NCBI RefSeq assembly: GCF_019218745.1
Contig: NZ_JAHUXA010000016.1
Span: forward strand, 1 to 64,000
DNA length: 64,000 nucleotides
Source of the DNA: Enterobacter sp. ENT03
Lineage (GTDB): Bacteria > Pseudomonadota > Gammaproteobacteria > Enterobacterales > Enterobacteriaceae
Direction: 5' to 3'
Numbering within the stretch: the stretch's first letter is position 1; every line of letters starts with the position of its first letter. Of the stretch, positions 63,282-64,000 are shown piece by piece. The notes under the pieces were generated by a model. The model was given only the letters and a program-made list of their open reading frames with translations. It did not search any database and had not been told where the DNA came from. The position numbers and the translations under genes were made by a program.

Positions 63282-64000
63282 ATGGAAATCTTCTTCACCA
63301 TACTCATCATGACCCTCGTGGTCTCACTCTCGGGTGTCGTCACCCGTGTCCTGCCCTTCCAGATCCCCCTGCCGCTGATGCAGATCGCCATCGGCGCCAT
63401 GCTGGCCTTACCCACATTCGGCCTGCATGTGGAGTTCGATCCGGAACTCTTTTTGGTACTGTTTATCCCGCCGCTGCTGTTCGCGGATGGCTGGAAAACC
63501 CCCACGCGGGAGTTTCTGGAGCACGGGCGTGAAATATTTGGCCTCGCGCTGGCGCTGGTGCTGGTCACCGTGATCGGCATTGGCTATCTCATTTACTGGG
63601 TAGTGCCCGGTATCCCGCTGATCCCGGCGTTCGCGCTGGCGGCGGTACTGTCGCCAACCGATGCCGTGGCGCTGTCCGGCATTGTCGGTGAAGGGCGCAT
63701 CCCGAAAAAAATCATGGGCATTCTCCAGGGCGAGGCGCTGATGAACGACGCCTCCGGCCTGGTCGCCCTGAAGTTTGCCGTCGCGGTGGCGATGGGCACC
63801 ATGGTCTTTACCGTCGGCGGGGCGACCGTGGAGTTCTTCAAGGTGGCGATTGGCGGCCTGCTCGCCGGTTTCGTGGTCAGCTGGCTGTATGGCCGCTCGC
63901 TGCGTTTCCTCAGCCGTTGGGGCGGCGATGAGCCTGCCACGCAAATCGTGCTGCTGTTCCTGCTGCCGTTCGCCTCTTATCTGATCGCGGAACACGTCGG
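63282..64000 (+). CDS. yjcE: Na+/H+ antiporter YjcE, N-terminal part
   Basis: A CPA1-family cation/proton antiporter of the inner membrane. The ATG at 63282 follows AGGGAACGC and opens a frame with no stop up to the window end (239 codons). The translation begins MEIFFTILIMTLVVSLSG and continues through LHVEFDPELFLVLFIPPLLF, ALAAVLSPTDAVALSGIV (the ion-binding Asp region) and GEALMNDASGL, matching E. coli YjcE. The C-terminal more than half lies beyond the window. Confidence 0.95.
   Translation, partial: MEIFFTILIMTLVVSLSGVVTRVLPFQIPLPLMQIAIGAMLALPTFGLHVEFDPELFLVLFIPPLLFADGWKTPTREFLEHGREIFGLALALVLVTVIGIGYLIYWVVPGIPLIPAFALAAVLSPTDAVALSGIVGEGRIPKKIMGILQGEALMNDASGLVALKFAVAVAMGTMVFTVGGATVEFFKVAIGGLLAGFVVSWLYGRSLRFLSRWGGDEPATQIVLLFLLPFASYLIAEHV

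Overview
The window is chromosomal DNA from a member of the Enterobacteriaceae. It is close to, but not identical with, Escherichia coli, and probably from the Enterobacter / Lelliottia / Citrobacter neighbourhood. The evidence is gene order and protein identity: starting at the 3' end of an rrn operon (partial 5S rRNA), the genes follow the E. coli 90-92 min order metA-aceBAK-iclR-metH-yjbB-rluF-yjbD-lysC-pgi-yjbEFGH-psiE-malGFE/malK-lamB-malM-ubiCA-plsB-dgkA-lexA-dinF-yjbJ-zur-dusA-pspG-qor-dnaB-alr-tyrB-aphA-yjbR-uvrA-ssb-yjcB-pdeC-soxSR-ghxP-yjcE. Most products align with their E. coli counterparts over the full length (recalled, not searched). I see no insertion sequence, prophage, CRISPR array or tRNA.

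Blocks. 1-1367: rRNA end and an AT-rich accessory gene for a kinase-like protein. 1368-12117: methionine synthesis at both ends (metA, metH) around the glyoxylate bypass (aceBAK) and its repressor iclR; MetJ, IclR and MetR-type operators are readable. 12118-13100: small AT-rich accessory patch with a probably frameshifted gene and a membrane protein. 13196-19586: yjbB, rluF, yjbD, lysC, pgi. 19909-23684: yjbEFGH exopolysaccharide operon. 23962-32222: psiE and the divergent maltose regulon. 32331-42552: quinone and lipid enzymes, the lexA SOS hub, zur, a TraF-like outer-membrane protein and dusA. 42695-50390: pspG, qor, an unknown small membrane-anchored protein, dnaB, alr, a nicotinamide riboside salvage pair (pnuC plus a NadR-like enzyme) inserted before tyrB. 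50586-58816: aphA, yjbR, uvrA/ssb, yjcB, pdeC, soxS/soxR. 58823-64000: a probable type VI amidase effector/immunity pair, the SraL small RNA locus, a glutathione S-transferase, a HigBA toxin-antitoxin pair, ghxP and the first part of yjcE.

The backbone is conventional. The accessory inserts sit at four places: rrn-metA, metH-yjbB, qor-dnaB and soxR-ghxP. The most notable points are the kinase-like protein, the Cys/His amidase with its secreted partner, the short lysC leader that cannot hold the lysine riboswitch known from E. coli, the NR-salvage pair between alr and tyrB, and a large inverted repeat in the malE-malF gap. Compared with E. coli K-12, yjaAB, arpA, pepE, yjbI and yjbQ are missing from their usual positions.
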